Source: Onchocerca volvulus
Taxonomy: Eukaryota; Nematoda; Chromadorea; Rhabditida; Onchocercidae
Direction of reading: 5' to 3'
Length of the DNA stretch: 64,000 bases
NCBI GenBank assembly: GCA_000499405.2
Contig: HG738138.1
Location: 7,686,888 to 7,750,887 of the forward strand
Part shown: piece by piece, positions 41,519 through 52,949 of the stretch
How positions within the stretch are numbered: the first letter of the stretch is position 1
Layout of the letters: each line of letters opens with the position of its first letter
Position numbers and translations under genes: made by a program
Notes under the pieces: model-generated
What the model was told of the DNA's origin: nothing
Seen by the model: the letters and a program-made list of their open reading frames with translations, nothing else
Database searches by the model: none

Positions 41519-44500
41519 TAAGTTGATGTCACATAAAATTAAAATAATATCAAAAACTTCTTTTGATTCTGAACACTTTAACGAGCAAGATGCAAAAATT
41601 AGTTTTTAATATTTAATTAGAAATCAAACTTCTGTAGTTCATTAGAGAACTTCCCTTTCAATGTTACGTAATGATGACAGATCACTTTAAAGAATATTAA
41701 TATAAGGCACCTATTTCTGTCCTGTCTATTATTTTTATTACAGTTCTGACAATTGCAAAAAATATCTAAATTATTTATTTGTCATCTTTATTATCCAAAT
41801 CAGATAGCTGTTTTTTATATCCAATAAAAAAAAAAAAAAAATCTCAATGCATTTTTAGGTTACCATAAATCATTTTCATTGAATTTTGTGTAACTACCTT
41901 ATTATTTACTTCAAATAAAATCTACTTTGGCATTTGCATGACAAATTATATAATTTTTAACTTGAATTAAAAGATAGGTAAAGCATTCAGTGTTTGCTTC
42001 TGAGGCAAAATTAAGAAGAAAAATTATATGCTTTCCAAGTTACAATGACATAAGCAAGATGAAAACAATTCTGAGCTTCTATCATCTATTCACGCTTTGG
42101 TACAATTTGTTTTTCGATTATGTTTTTGAGTCTTCTTTTTTCAGAAAAGTACGATTTTTTACTTCATAGAATTTTCGCATTTAACAAACTTTTATTAAAA
42201 TTTCAACTCTGAATACGAATGGTTTTCAACGAAGAGAAATGTAGAAGTGAAGGAAAAGCTTTCCACTATATTATACTGAGATAGCATATTAAAAATTAAA
42301 AACGTTAGTTTTGAACTATCGTAATCTCTACTATGATCTTACTGTGACAATAGTCACCAGTTTAAGTTTGGTTCTAGAAAATCCATATTATTTGAAATTT
42401 TTCGAAGCTTTCAGAACAGTTTCTAAAAATTTTACACAGACAAAGGATACTAATCTTTTTTCAAGATACATCATCATGCATGAAACTACCAATACAACTT
42501 CTAATCGGTATCGCTGAAAATTGAAGTATAGTTTTATTATATTCTTCGAAATTGATCAAAGGTATCCATGATTATATGAATCTTCGAGACAGATAGTTAC
42601 GTTCATTGATTTTAGTTTTAACTGTATTATGATTTTGTTATTGACGCATAAATGATCCATCATTCCTGATAATAATAAAGGTGAACAAAATACCTGCGTA
42701 TCTTCGCATAATTGCTTTTTTCAAATGCTTGATTGATTCGGGAACATATTCGAGAAAGTTCAAGGATGCTGAAATGTGGGAGATCGAAATTACATGCTTA
42801 GTTTTCAAAAAAAGAACAATAATCACAATACGGATTCAATAAAAATGACAAAAAGATGGAAGAAAAGTTTGGGAAGGAGAAGTGGAATAAAGAAAATGAA
42901 TGGACTTGGTAAGGAATTCATCGGTCACAATTAGCGGCAATCACTGAAAGGTAGTTATGTCTAATTGCATTCTTGTATATTTGTTCGGACGTTTGCGTGT
43001 CCCTCAAATTTCAACGCAGATTGTTGTACCTTATATGTTAACAATGCTAATTAATACATCCGCGAAGTGCAGTTGAAAATAGTGCTTCTAAATGACACAA
43101 TAAGACATCATCAATGCTGGCAAAACTCGTCACAGAACTTTTTTTCATACTTTTGATTCCGATAGTAGCATTTGTCATGGATGAAAACTTGGAATCATTT
43201 TCATAGTGAGAAATCTCCAGGTTTTTAGAGTTTTGTCTTCCTAGACTTCTTTTATTTCAGTGCTTTCGATTTTAAGAGGTTGCATTATCGAAGGAATGGC
43301 TTTCACACTCAAAATTCCACAGCAAACGCTTATTTTGGAACACATCTACAAGCCATTCAATTTATCCTCAATTACATTCAGATTTTTTCTTTTTTTTTTT
43401 TTTAACTTAAACTGCATCTTAATGTTTTATGAAACACAAAAAACAATCTATGCATTCTTGCGCGGAATAATCTCAGAAAGCAAAAAAGTTCCGGTTTTCT
43501 CGGCGAAAAATGAAACGGAAGATCGAGTCGCCAGACGGACAATACAACATTAACCGGTTAGGAAAGACACAGCACAATGGTAACACATTAGATTCACTAT
43601 GATCAAATAAATGTACATCAAATCACATCATGAAGATTCGCTGAAATTAGCGTCTAGTTTCTTTTGACCATCTATTCACCTGACATCTCTCATTCATTCA
43701 GTCGGTATTCTCAATTTGATTGGCACTCCATGCATTCTTGGGAAATGTGATGGTAATATACATCAATTCATAAATAAATTTGAAGTTAAGCGTTTGAAAT
43801 TTCTTCTTCAATTTTTATTATTGGTGTCAGCTTAATTTTAATATTCTTTTTAAAAATTACATTAAAATGATGGTGAAGATATCGAAGTGAGCATGAAGGC
43901 TGGGTTTTATTAAATCTGGTTCATTTACTGTGTGCTTTAAGGGCATTATCAAGTACAGTTTTGTTAGAATAGTTTTCTTTCCAGAAAAAAAGTCACAACT
44001 GATCACTTTGAGTGACAAAAAAAGAAATCATGTATCTTAATATCACACTTGCATTTAATTTCCCAATGTAGCTAAAATGCGGATGCAACCGTTTGTCGAG
44101 GTGACAATGCAAGTCGTTCGGAAAAACATTTCGAGGTAGATCCTTCGAGAACTTTTCTAACGCAAAGCATCATTTATCTTATGGTTTATAGCTAACTGTA
44201 GCATAGTTATTCACGTTTTGTATTGATATTTCGCTAGGGCTAAGAATAAAGAGTGAATAATTAATAAAAAGGCAGATTAGGTGAATAACTAAGTAAGTAC
44301 TAATAAAAGAAAATATCACCAAAATAACATGTTTCATGCATACGTAATTTTACCCAAGGCTGATCATTAGTTCCTACAAATTCATTAAAGGTGCAATTCT
44401 TAAAAATTCATTATAGATGCAATTTGATCGATCTTCAGAACTTCTCAACTTTGCCTTGATTCAATTTGTTGCATTGAATGCTCATCTTTTAACACATTTT

Positions 44501-44750
44501 ATAGCATAAACGAAATATCTAAGTCACCAAAGATTTCATACTGTTGAATTTGCTAATTTGATAGAGTGACGTAAAAGGTATAAATCGGCACTCAGCTAGG
44601 ACTCAATGTTACTTTTTTGGGTTGCGTAAGCACAGGTTTTCGAATATTTTAGTACAGACTACTGAAATATTAGTATAAAATGTTTATCGCTGTGCTGCAA
44701 TGAATGGAGTTGCAGGGAAAAATTATAATAAATAATCATGATTGTCGAAC
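41519..44750. other. AT-rich stretch without a supportable gene
   Basis: No multi-exon model was found. An open patch around 43260-43390 (acceptor tttatttcag, then a poly-T run) and a GC-richer patch at 43490-43560 are the only coding-like hints. Confidence 0.4.
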
Positions 44751-45787
44751 TTATGCAGGATCAAACAGCACCTTTCGAAAATGATCTGCGTACAAATACA
44801 AACTGCTTTGTGAGAAGAATGCGAAAAAAGTGAAAGATCTAAATAAGTCACTGGGAAGATTCGCATCACAATATAATATATTTTGACATTCTTTTCTAAA
44901 AAATATGAGGCGGAAAATTTGATTTTCGAGAAGTGATGAAAGTGTACTGTACTCCCCTTCATCTTGCCTTCTCTCGAAATTCTGTGATTTGAAGCTAAAT
45001 TTTTCAATTTTATCAGTTACTTATGATTATTTCTAGATTTTCTACCAAAAGCGATGAAGGGGATGCAACTTTGAATGAATGTCGAGAATTCAAAAAATAC
45101 AGACAGAATATTTCGAAGAATATCGTTCGCTTAGATTGGAAGAATTAAGTATTGTAAGCGTTTTACCATAAGCAAATAGATACTTTGATTATTTTAACCC
45201 CTGTTAACCAAAGTTGTTCACGTCTTATAATTAATTATGGCTTTTCAAAATACCTGTCTTTACATTTTTTGAAAGATTTCAGCGATTGTGACAGATTTAG
45301 CATTGCTTCCCTGCGTGGAATGCTCTTGATGAGAACAAATGAACTACAGTATCACATTGATGAGTGAGTGGAAAAGGACAGCGGAAATAGAACAGCACAA
45401 CATATTCAATGTTACTAGAAGTTGAAATATGGTGTGTCTTATTTCACAGTATATTTTAAAGATGAAAATGATTCTATAAACTTTGAAATAAAGTTGCAAC
45501 TTACAATAATAGTCCAAGTGTGTTTGATGACTTTCACGATTGCACTGCACTTACGGATCCTTAAATTTGCTAAACTCAGTCAATTTCCACTTTTGCACAT
45601 ACTTATGAAAAAAAAAAGCATTTTCTTTCGTTTGCCTTTTCATATCGCTACTGAATTCTAGAACATCTCTCGCCATTTGCGCGTCTTCTTTGGGATGGAT
45701 GGATGTCAGTGATGAGAAAGACTGCTTTGCAGTGGTATCCACGTCAAGATCCCCAGTCGATGCTGCATGTCGTTGGAAAATGGCCAT
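44751..45787 (-). CDS. Three-exon gene of unknown function
   Basis: Exons 45555-45787, 45254-45343 and 44751-44994 join exactly in phase to give 188 aa. Start context is AAAG ATG G; first residues MAIFQRHAASTGDLDVDTT. Donors are gtaagt and gtattt; acceptors actgtag and aaatttag. Stop TAA at 44751-44753. The N-terminal third is polar and Ser/Thr-rich, the middle is basic (IKSIPRREAML), and the C-terminal exon is rich in Phe and Leu with hydrophobic patches but no clear membrane span. No signal peptide or domain is recognised. A ten-base A/T run lies inside exon 1 and reads as FFF, a possible error hotspot. Three long segments with matching phases and a good start make a real gene likely. Confidence 0.6.
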
Positions 45788-46727
45788 CTTTGCTACCTTT
45801 ATGGAGCGAGAGAATCTCTTAGAACAAGTTGATTTTGAATAGTAGAAAAATCCGAATCCAAAAAATTCATTATGATGCTTGTATACTCTCTTCTAATTTT
45901 TTAGTTATAATGAGTTCAATAATCTCACAATGTGCTTGTTACAGATTATAATTTCACGAATATCTGCTGAAGTGGATGAATGGAATCCCCTGACAGATCA
46001 TATACCTATTCATACATGGTTATATTCATGGCTGGTTGGCTGGACCTATGACTGGAAGGCTGGATCCATAATAGGATTGCTGGACCTTGGTTGGATGGTT
46101 GGACCCATGGTTAGATGGCTGGATCCATGGTTAGATGGCTGAATGGATGTAACCATGTATGAATAGGTGTGTGATCTATCAGAATGGAATCCAACGTATA
46201 GAAGATTATTTGCTTCATATCCAAAATTTAGAATTGTGTAATAATAAATTTCGTTCCAGTTTATTAATTCTTAATTTCATGAACAATAAAGTAGGGTTTG
46301 AATTATTTGGTAAAGATTATGCTGCAATTAGTATCAATTATTTTAGTGCTTTGTCCGTGCTTCAGCAATGGAAAGGTTGTTTTGCATCGGCAACTTTGTC
46401 TGCTTTCTGGCAATGAACATCACACTTTTCAAACTTGAGAAGGCTTTGCAAGAGATGGTATACGATCCTGCGAAAAATCATGCGCATTGTAAATGATTTG
46501 TAAATATAAATGGCGGTTTGCATCTTCTAGATTTCTAGCTTTTTTAGGTGAAAATTTACCTTATTTATTGTATTTCTTGATTTTAGAGATATAACGAATT
46601 TTATGTTGTGCTGGACTGAGTTGAATTGATTGTATCACATTACTACTTCAGAAGATATTGCCTGTGTTGGTACCTAGTTCCTTCCTGAAGGTAATTTTTG
46701 TGATTCAAATTAAGATCTCAGTATTAT
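45788..46727. other. Intergenic region holding a small inverted-repeat element
   Basis: Apart from the element at 45990-46182, only shadow frames are seen. One + frame from 46369 begins like a signal peptide (MERLFCIGNFVCFLAMN) but I could not join it to downstream exons. Confidence 0.4.
45990..46182. mobile_element. MITE-like element with 34-bp terminal inverted repeats and internal minisatellite
   Basis: The left end 45990-46023 (ctgacagatcatatacc...) and right end 46149-46182 (...gtgatctatcag) are reverse complements over 34 bases with about four mismatches. The element is flanked by a direct repeat AATGGAATCC (45979-45988 and 46183-46192), which fits a target-site duplication. The interior is a degenerate minisatellite of about 20 bases (GGATCCATGGTTAGATGGCT type). 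It has no coding capacity of its own. The single C at 45989, between the left duplication and the repeat end, is the only irregularity. Confidence 0.75.
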
Positions 46728-47627
46728 TTATTTGTCAGTGAGGAACTGTTCTTTTCTGTCATGGAAGTAAACTTTTTCCAGTGGTACGAAATGTTGTGCA
46801 TTTGGTTGGTATACCCACGAATAGTACCTCGAAAAATAGTAATGTAGCATAATCAATGAAAAAGTCATTTTTCTGTTGAAATTTCTTCATTGATTGTTAT
46901 ACAAGATTCAAATTCTGCTATTTTAAAAGTGTTCTGTTGACTAGTTTCTTTTCATCCTAATATTTCAGAACAACTGAAACATGCACTTATTGCAAAGAAA
47001 CATGCTCCATAGGGTATTTATCTCACAAAGGAAATGCAGTCATCTCCACCACCTCCGGAACCGGTCTACGAATGTAAAATCCTGTACTACCGAGAATACA
47101 ACCTCGATCTTATTTCATTTACCTCTCTTTCAAGGTTCAGACTTTAGTTTCTCTCTTTTATGCAATTTAATTTAATTTTATGCATTTATCTCTATAAAAT
47201 TTGCATTTTCATCTGCATGTCTATATATATATATAAACAGAAATTCATTGCCCTTATTCCACATAACTGCAACTAGTGATGCTTGAGAACTATGCCAGAT
47301 GTGTCCAAATAATTTTTTCTTTTAAAGTTTCTTGGGTTTCTCGAGAAAACTTCTCTTCCACTACATAAATACGCATGGAAGGAATACACTTTCAAGCGGG
47401 ATGTTCTCACCTTGTTTTACTTGGCATATTTTATAAAAGTTTAAACTGTTATTTCCAGGATCTGGTAAAATTACGTGCATTTGAAGCGGGCGTCGTCTAT
47501 GTGCCTCAGTTATAAAAGTTCCGAGGAGAGCCCGTTTACTGATTCGGACTGTATCTACCCACATCGATCGGAATGTAATATTTGGTTTCAGCTCGAGATA
47601 CAGCAGTGGTCATCACTCCAACTGGAT
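46728..47627 (-). CDS. 3' part of an unknown minus-strand gene
   Basis: Three exons chain in phase: 47559-47627 (donor gtagat), 47027-47108 (donor gtgaga) and 46728-46827 (acceptor tttttcgag, stop TAA at 46728-46730, with an AATAAA overlapping the stop). The product contains VMTTAVSRAETKYYIPIDV, then ILGSTGFYIRRPVPEVVEM, then YYSWVYQPNAQHFVPLEKV near its end. No domain is recognised and the 5' part is unresolved. Acceptors of the first two exons (taataaag, gaaataag) are poor, and plus-strand frames over the same DNA also look coding-like, so the strand could be wrong. Nanos lies about 1.1 kb upstream in the same orientation. Confidence 0.4.
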
Positions 47628-48715
47628 CTTTATTAAGTACATGCTGATATATTTCTTTATATTTTCTTGGCTATTGGTTGCAATTGAGATGCTTTAAACG
47701 AGGGCTTTCTTTCCATTCATTTCAGATTTTGAACCTCATTCATTCTTGAATTTCATTTTTAAATATAGATTGTATATTTATTGTTCGACACAAGTTATGT
47801 CTGTCTATTTATTAAAGTCCGATCTTATACAAATACCAAATCATATATGCGAGGAAGAAGATGAATACATCGATGGATCAGGAATGTTAGAAAATTATTT
47901 AATTTGGATTTCTTTCATGTGTTTATAGTTTCTTTAAAAAGCTTTTTCGTTGATTGTATTCTTACATTTTGAAAGACAAATGATATAAAAGTGAGAACTG
48001 AAAAAAGATTTAGCCAGAAAGAAACAGTTACAATACAATAACTTAAATTTCTCAGTCTTTCTGACATATTTTTCAGTAACTAGAGAGAGAGAATTCCTTT
48101 AGAATATCTCCGGATTTGTTAGCTTTCCACAACCCGATAATACTTTCCATAAACCAAGTTAATATATCAAACAATTGATTCATCTACATAACGTTAGAAA
48201 AAGAAACAATAAACAACCATAAAGGAACAACAAAGAAGTTGAACCAGACGAGAACTTTAAAAATATAAACAGTTTGATGAAAAAAGTGTGAAACAATGAC
48301 ATATGGAAAGGTAAGAACAAACATCAATTCGCTTCATGTGATCAAAAACTAATGACGAAATCAATGATTTCGTAACTATAAGCCACAGTATAACAAACCA
48401 AAATAACTAACAAATTCATTTTACCAAGTGTGATCATGCCGCAATCAAATCAGGAAAGTTGAGGGAAGATGAGACCGGTGGTTGAAATCTGAGAGGAATT
48501 CAGTGTTGCTTTCATGATTTATGTGATTAAGGCGCTACTTTAATTCTTCAGAAGTCAATATTGTATTTTATCCAACTTTTCTATTATGATTATCTTATCA
48601 ATCTAAATAATTCTAGCATTACAAGGCATCATATTCTTTCTACAAACGTCTCCACCACGAAACAAATTAACTAAAACAGAGCACGAATAACAGCGCAACA
48701 TGGTTCTATATTTAT
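47628..48715. other. Region between nanos and the unknown 3' exons
   Basis: Probably the nanos 3' UTR plus unresolved exons. A + frame at 47746-47928 and a short minus frame at about 48066-48195 look partly coding-like but could not be chained. Confidence 0.35.
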
Positions 48716-50335
48716 CTAATGAACTAAACTTAAATTCTTCATCCGTTGATTCTGTCGCTTTTTCTCTGAATTGCAGTATTTTTCTGTATGTGCAAATTTA
48801 CCGGTGGCACCGCAGTGACGACAAATATGTCTATAAAATGGTTTATTAGATAATTGAGATTTTCTATTTTATGTTCTAATCATAATGATTCTTTTTTATG
48901 CGAAAACAAAGAGTTTCTATGTCTCAAGTTATATTATAGTGGGCTGAGTATGAAACTAAGTTCAGCTCCTTATTTTTTAATCGCTTGTTATTAAGCAACA
49001 ATCAATAACACTGAAAGAGAGTGATGAATAATTAAAGAAATTATTTAAATAAACGAAAAGAAAGCAGAATAATATTATTCAAAAATTTCTGCAATAATGA
49101 AAACTGAAACTAACGCAGCCAAAATAGGACAAATCACTGCACCCTTTGAATCTTTGCATAAGTGAGTTCGCCACGGTCCGCTCAATTCGGGATTAATAGT
49201 AATACCACATTTTTCGTACTGAAGCAAAACGATGAGAATATAAGAATAAATTCCTTTATAACTGAGATTTTTGGATGAACCGAAAGAAATAGCAATCGAT
49301 AGAAATATAAAACTCACAGCAAAGCGAGAGTTATTGAAGCAAAAAACACAGTACCATTTTTCCGACATTTGTTTCTTCTTATCAGCTAAAAAATCATCAA
49401 ATTTAAATGGTGCTCAGTAATTCGAAATATTGTGTATCACATCCATTTTTTAATTCAGTAGGGACCTTTCAATCCCTATGAAATTAGCACGAGTTAATCA
49501 CTTAGGAATGATGTAAACATAATTATGTAAAACTCACTAGTAATAATATTCTTCTGTAAAGAATTCAGTTGTGATAAAGACGGAGAGGATGTAAAAGTTA
49601 CTGGTACTGCATCTTTCAGATTCTGTGGAGCAGTTACAGTAGTACTTCGAGCAACTTCGCTGTCATTCAACTCAACGGATGGTTTCCAGATCTTCAGAGA
49701 AGCAATAAGATCAGTGTATAAATGAAAAATGAAGAATATATTTGGCGATAGCCAACTATGACAGTTACGAGCAAAGACATGTAATAATTAAAATAATCAC
49801 AGAGTTAGCCTAGTTTTCGTGAAAACAGTTTTTTGAAAAATTTCTTAAAAAATGGTTCATTTTAATGCTCCACTGTAACTTAATTATTTGATTCCAGAAG
49901 CTCAATAACTGCCTGATATGGCATCATTCTTTACTGAGCGATAGCTGACAGTACTTACATTAACGATGTCAGCTGCTGTTTCATTAAGCGAAAAATTATA
50001 GGCATGGTCCTCAGTGTTCGAGTAACGTTCTTCGCTTGATATACCAAACCTAGGCGCATAATTCGTGAAAGATGAATTAGTAAGCATATCAGTTGAAAAG
50101 TGACTAAGGCCTCTGTCCAGAATAGCCAGTCTAAAAATGAAATAAATCATTTTCATCGAGAAAATTCAGATCCATTAGCAAAAAAAAAAAAAAAAAAAAG
50201 GAAAAAAAGGATGAATTCACGAATCCATCATTTCCTTTCTGTTTCCAATAAGAAAGGAATCTGAGGCAAAATTAAAAGTAAAACAACTAACTCGTCTCTT
50301 CGTGAATCATTGAGTGTTTCCTTCTCGCAACTCAT
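48716..50335 (-). CDS. nos: Nanos-family zinc-finger translational regulator
   Basis: Complete six-exon model, 218 aa, phases exact: 50292-50335, 49959-50130, 49538-49691, 49318-49385, 49115-49218, 48716-48830. The N-terminal part is Ser/Asn-rich without a domain. The C-terminal part carries both Nanos CCHC knuckles: CVFCFNN...THLCKDSKGAVICPIL, then HICRHCGATGKFAHTEKYC. The second has exact C-x2-C-x7-H-x4-C spacing, and x7 separates the two knuckles. The tail is basic. Nanos proteins work with Pumilio/FBF on mRNA 3' UTRs to repress translation in the germ line. The first knuckle has 25 residues between its second Cys and its His, about 13 more than usual. A splice-like acceptor (atttatcag) one base before the ATG suggests spliced-leader addition. 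Which nematode nos paralogue this is cannot be said. Confidence 0.9.
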
Positions 50336-50336
50336 A

Positions 50337-50346
50337 CTGATAAATT
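50337..50346 (-). promoter_or_regulatory. Possible trans-splice acceptor for nanos
   Basis: On the minus strand caatttatcag ends one base before the nanos ATG. No upstream coding exon was found to join it. Confidence 0.35.
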
Positions 50347-52037
50347 GAAACTGAAGTTTCAGGAAAAACTTAATAAAATTGCATTATAAAAACATATTGC
50401 TTCCAATCGAAGGAGCCGTTGGTTACGGTAATTAAGATATTTCGTCTTCGGCAAATCATTAAAGGTCAGTTATAATGAATATTTCTAGGGATGAACCAAT
50501 TACATTTAATCCAATCTAATTACTTAAAAACTTACGTTAGAATCAATGCAATGAGTCTTATTCCTGAAATGTCGACCCATCCAACCATCTGGCCATCGGT
50601 TCCTGCAACACTTACTAAAAGTTATCGACGGTAGGAAAACAATATGGGAGAACAAAATGAGCAAAAGAACCAAACGTACATTACGTCACGATCGGCAGCC
50701 TCAGCTTGTCTTACTTCTGACAAATGCTTAGGTAAGCTAATTTCATTCGATTCGTTGCGATCATTCGGTAAACTAAAATCTATTAAAGATGAAGAAAAGA
50801 TGAATTTATTTAAAGAAATGAATTCATCTCAAATTTAGTATTCTTCCTCTTACTTCAATATTTGTTATGAAAATTTCCTCGTTAATTTCTTCTCATCACC
50901 ACTTTTTCGAAAGAATTCTCATGCTTAAAATACTGAATAGATAGATTCTTAGCCCAGTGTCTAGAGAAAATCAACAAACATATCTTGAACCCAATCCCAC
51001 GTATGCAAAACCCAACCAAATCATTATGAAAGATAAAATAATACCTGAACATTGCCAGACAGTTCCACGCCACGTCGAAAACATTGTGTTCTCATGCAAT
51101 CTCTCCAATTGGCCTACAGTCGTGGGAAAGTGGATTTATTTTTTATTACAGCAACCATTGGCCATTCAAATCATCGCAGCCACGCCCCGTAGTAACTATA
51201 GTAATAGTTTCGATAACAATGTAGCCGCTAATAATCGATAATAATATAATCGCTAGCAGTATTATGCTCAGCATGAATTTTAATCAGTTAGAATAAACAT
51301 GGATTGATGTATTCTGACCCGACCCGAAAGTAATTTGAGGAATTGGATGAGACAAAATCAATCTTACATTGTTAATAGTCCCATAATTATCGATGGTGCA
51401 ATCGCTAGCAATAATCGTTAACAGATATTGTAATCATTGATGAGTTGCTAACAATAAGCGTTAACAGTGCTGTAATCATTGATGATACAGTCGCTAACAA
51501 ATACAGTTATTGATGTGTCGCTAACGCTAAAAATACTATAGTCATTTGTAGTATAGTCGCTAACAATATTATAATCGCTGGTAATATTATAGTTACTGAT
51601 AGTATGGTCGCTATTAGTATAATCGTCCATAATATTGTCTGACGCATCATTTTTCTAAAGATGACCCCTCAAATAATTGTGTTCTGTACTTGTACGGGAC
51701 CACTTTGACAGCTTATCACAATGCAGAAGGGCGACGGTATGTAATGCGATAAATTTTGGATTTGTTAACTGCAGCCTTGTATCTGAATAACTCAACTCCA
51801 TCAATGTAAGCTACATTTACTCGATCGTCATAACTGGGGAACAGTTGTGATACATTCTGCATATTAACACATAAAATAATTTATGAATTTCACGGATTAC
51901 ATTCTGGTTGTAATAGGTAAGACAAAACAGTTAAGTATGCCGGCATTATTTAGAATTAAATGTATGGTTCAAATACATAGCTCTGACTCTATTTTTTGTT
52001 CTACGATGGCTCTTGAATCCATTTGTCAAGCTTTAAT
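50347..52037. other. Region with unresolved coding-like segments and a minisatellite
   Basis: Minus-strand segments at about 51018-51114 (acceptor cgactgtag, donor CAG|gtatta, cysteine-bearing frame) and 50880-50960 (acceptor ttctctag, hydrophilic end) look exon-like, but their phases do not join cleanly. A 95-codon + frame (50957-51241) overlaps them. No call is made. Confidence 0.35.
51230..51640. repeat. Degenerate AT-rich minisatellite
   Basis: Many diverged copies of a roughly 18-base unit of the type ATAGTCGCTAACAATATT (variants TAATCGCTGGTAATATTA, TAATCATTGATGA...). The minus frame across it gives a repetitive Asp/Asn/Tyr/Ser peptide that I take as an artefact. Confidence 0.75.
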
Positions 52038-52899
52038 TCATCGTCCGAAGTAACAAGTTCGTCCTACATTTTCGCTGCAAGAAAATAAGCAACAATTTTA
52101 TGACAATTGGGTTTTTCTTCAATTGGTAAACATTTGGCCATTCGGCAGATATGACTCTCGTAGCTTGTGAAAAAACATATCATTTGCAGAAATTATCTGT
52201 TGGCAAACTATAATTGATGAACAAATATTGGTATTTTCACCGATTTCATGCAACATTCGTACAAGTAATTGAACTGGTTATTTGTGCCCTAAATTAATTT
52301 CTGTAGATAATGAATGTCAAAAGTGTATAACCCGTGCTTCCCGCATAATCTAAATGATGATTTTATTAGTGGTGTAGGTTATCGTTTAATAGGAAAAGAT
52401 TTTTTTCCCAATATATTATGGCCATGACAGGGATAAGAATTCAGTACTAGAATGCGACGCTATAAAAAGAATGATTGAATGAACTGAAGAGATAGAAGGA
52501 TAGAATGAGGTTTCGATTACAATAAAATTTCTTCGATACAAAATGAGAATTCCACAAATTTTAACTACAAAATACAAGAATAAGGATGAACCGTTTCAAA
52601 AATAATCGATGAACGAATCTATTAAAAGAAATAAGCATGAAAATAATGAGTAATGTTTCATATCCCGCACCAATCTGACACCATCTATCACCAAACAATT
52701 GATAATCTTGCTTTTTGGTCCAATGGTACATTTTTCATCGGTCACAGAGCGCTTGATAAGTGGTCTCTCTAAGCGCAAAAAATGCGCTTTATCAGCACCT
52801 GGTAGGAAAAGATGAATGGTAGAACCGATGTAATACTCAGAAACGGTTATGGAACCAATCCTATATACTGGCTGTCCGATAGGGATTTTTTCGAGAAAA
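52038..52899 (-). CDS. 3' part of an unknown minus-strand gene
   Basis: A strong 229-base exon (52671-52899, acceptor ttttttcaag) encodes IPIGQPVYRIGSITVSEYYI and continues with LERPLIKRSVTDEKCTIG. It chains in phase with 52241-52288, 52132-52196 and 52038-52074 (acceptor tcttgcag) to a stop TGA at 52038-52040 after CYFGR. The product is beta-rich with scattered cysteines, like an extracellular domain. An upstream mini-exon ending at a GTAGGC donor near 53010 would fit in phase. No family is assigned. The 229-base exon is the best supported; the small ones are tentative, and an alternative acceptor gives a different end (DELVTSDDELKLDKWIQEPS). Confidence 0.45.
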
Positions 52900-52949
52900 C
52901 TTGAAAAAAAAAAAAACGAATAATCTGAAAATGAACAGTAAAATAACAA

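Noticed and set aside
45038..45367. Plus-strand exon-like segments with good splice signals (45038-45156 and 45283-45361)
   Set aside because: They overlap exon 2 and intron 2 of the better-chained minus-strand gene. Antisense frames of coding DNA often look coding-like, and the plus segments do not join in phase.
46979..47130. Plus-strand exon after tatttcag, readable in three frames
   Set aside because: No frame joins to the next plus-strand acceptor at 47459 without a stop, whereas the minus-strand chain is consistent.
47590..47928. Possible ZP-domain-like plus-strand end
   Set aside because: The match was only a loose impression of aromatic/Cys spacing, and upstream exons could not be joined.
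51448..51630. Minus-strand repetitive Asp/Tyr/Ser frame
   Set aside because: It is a translation of the minisatellite.
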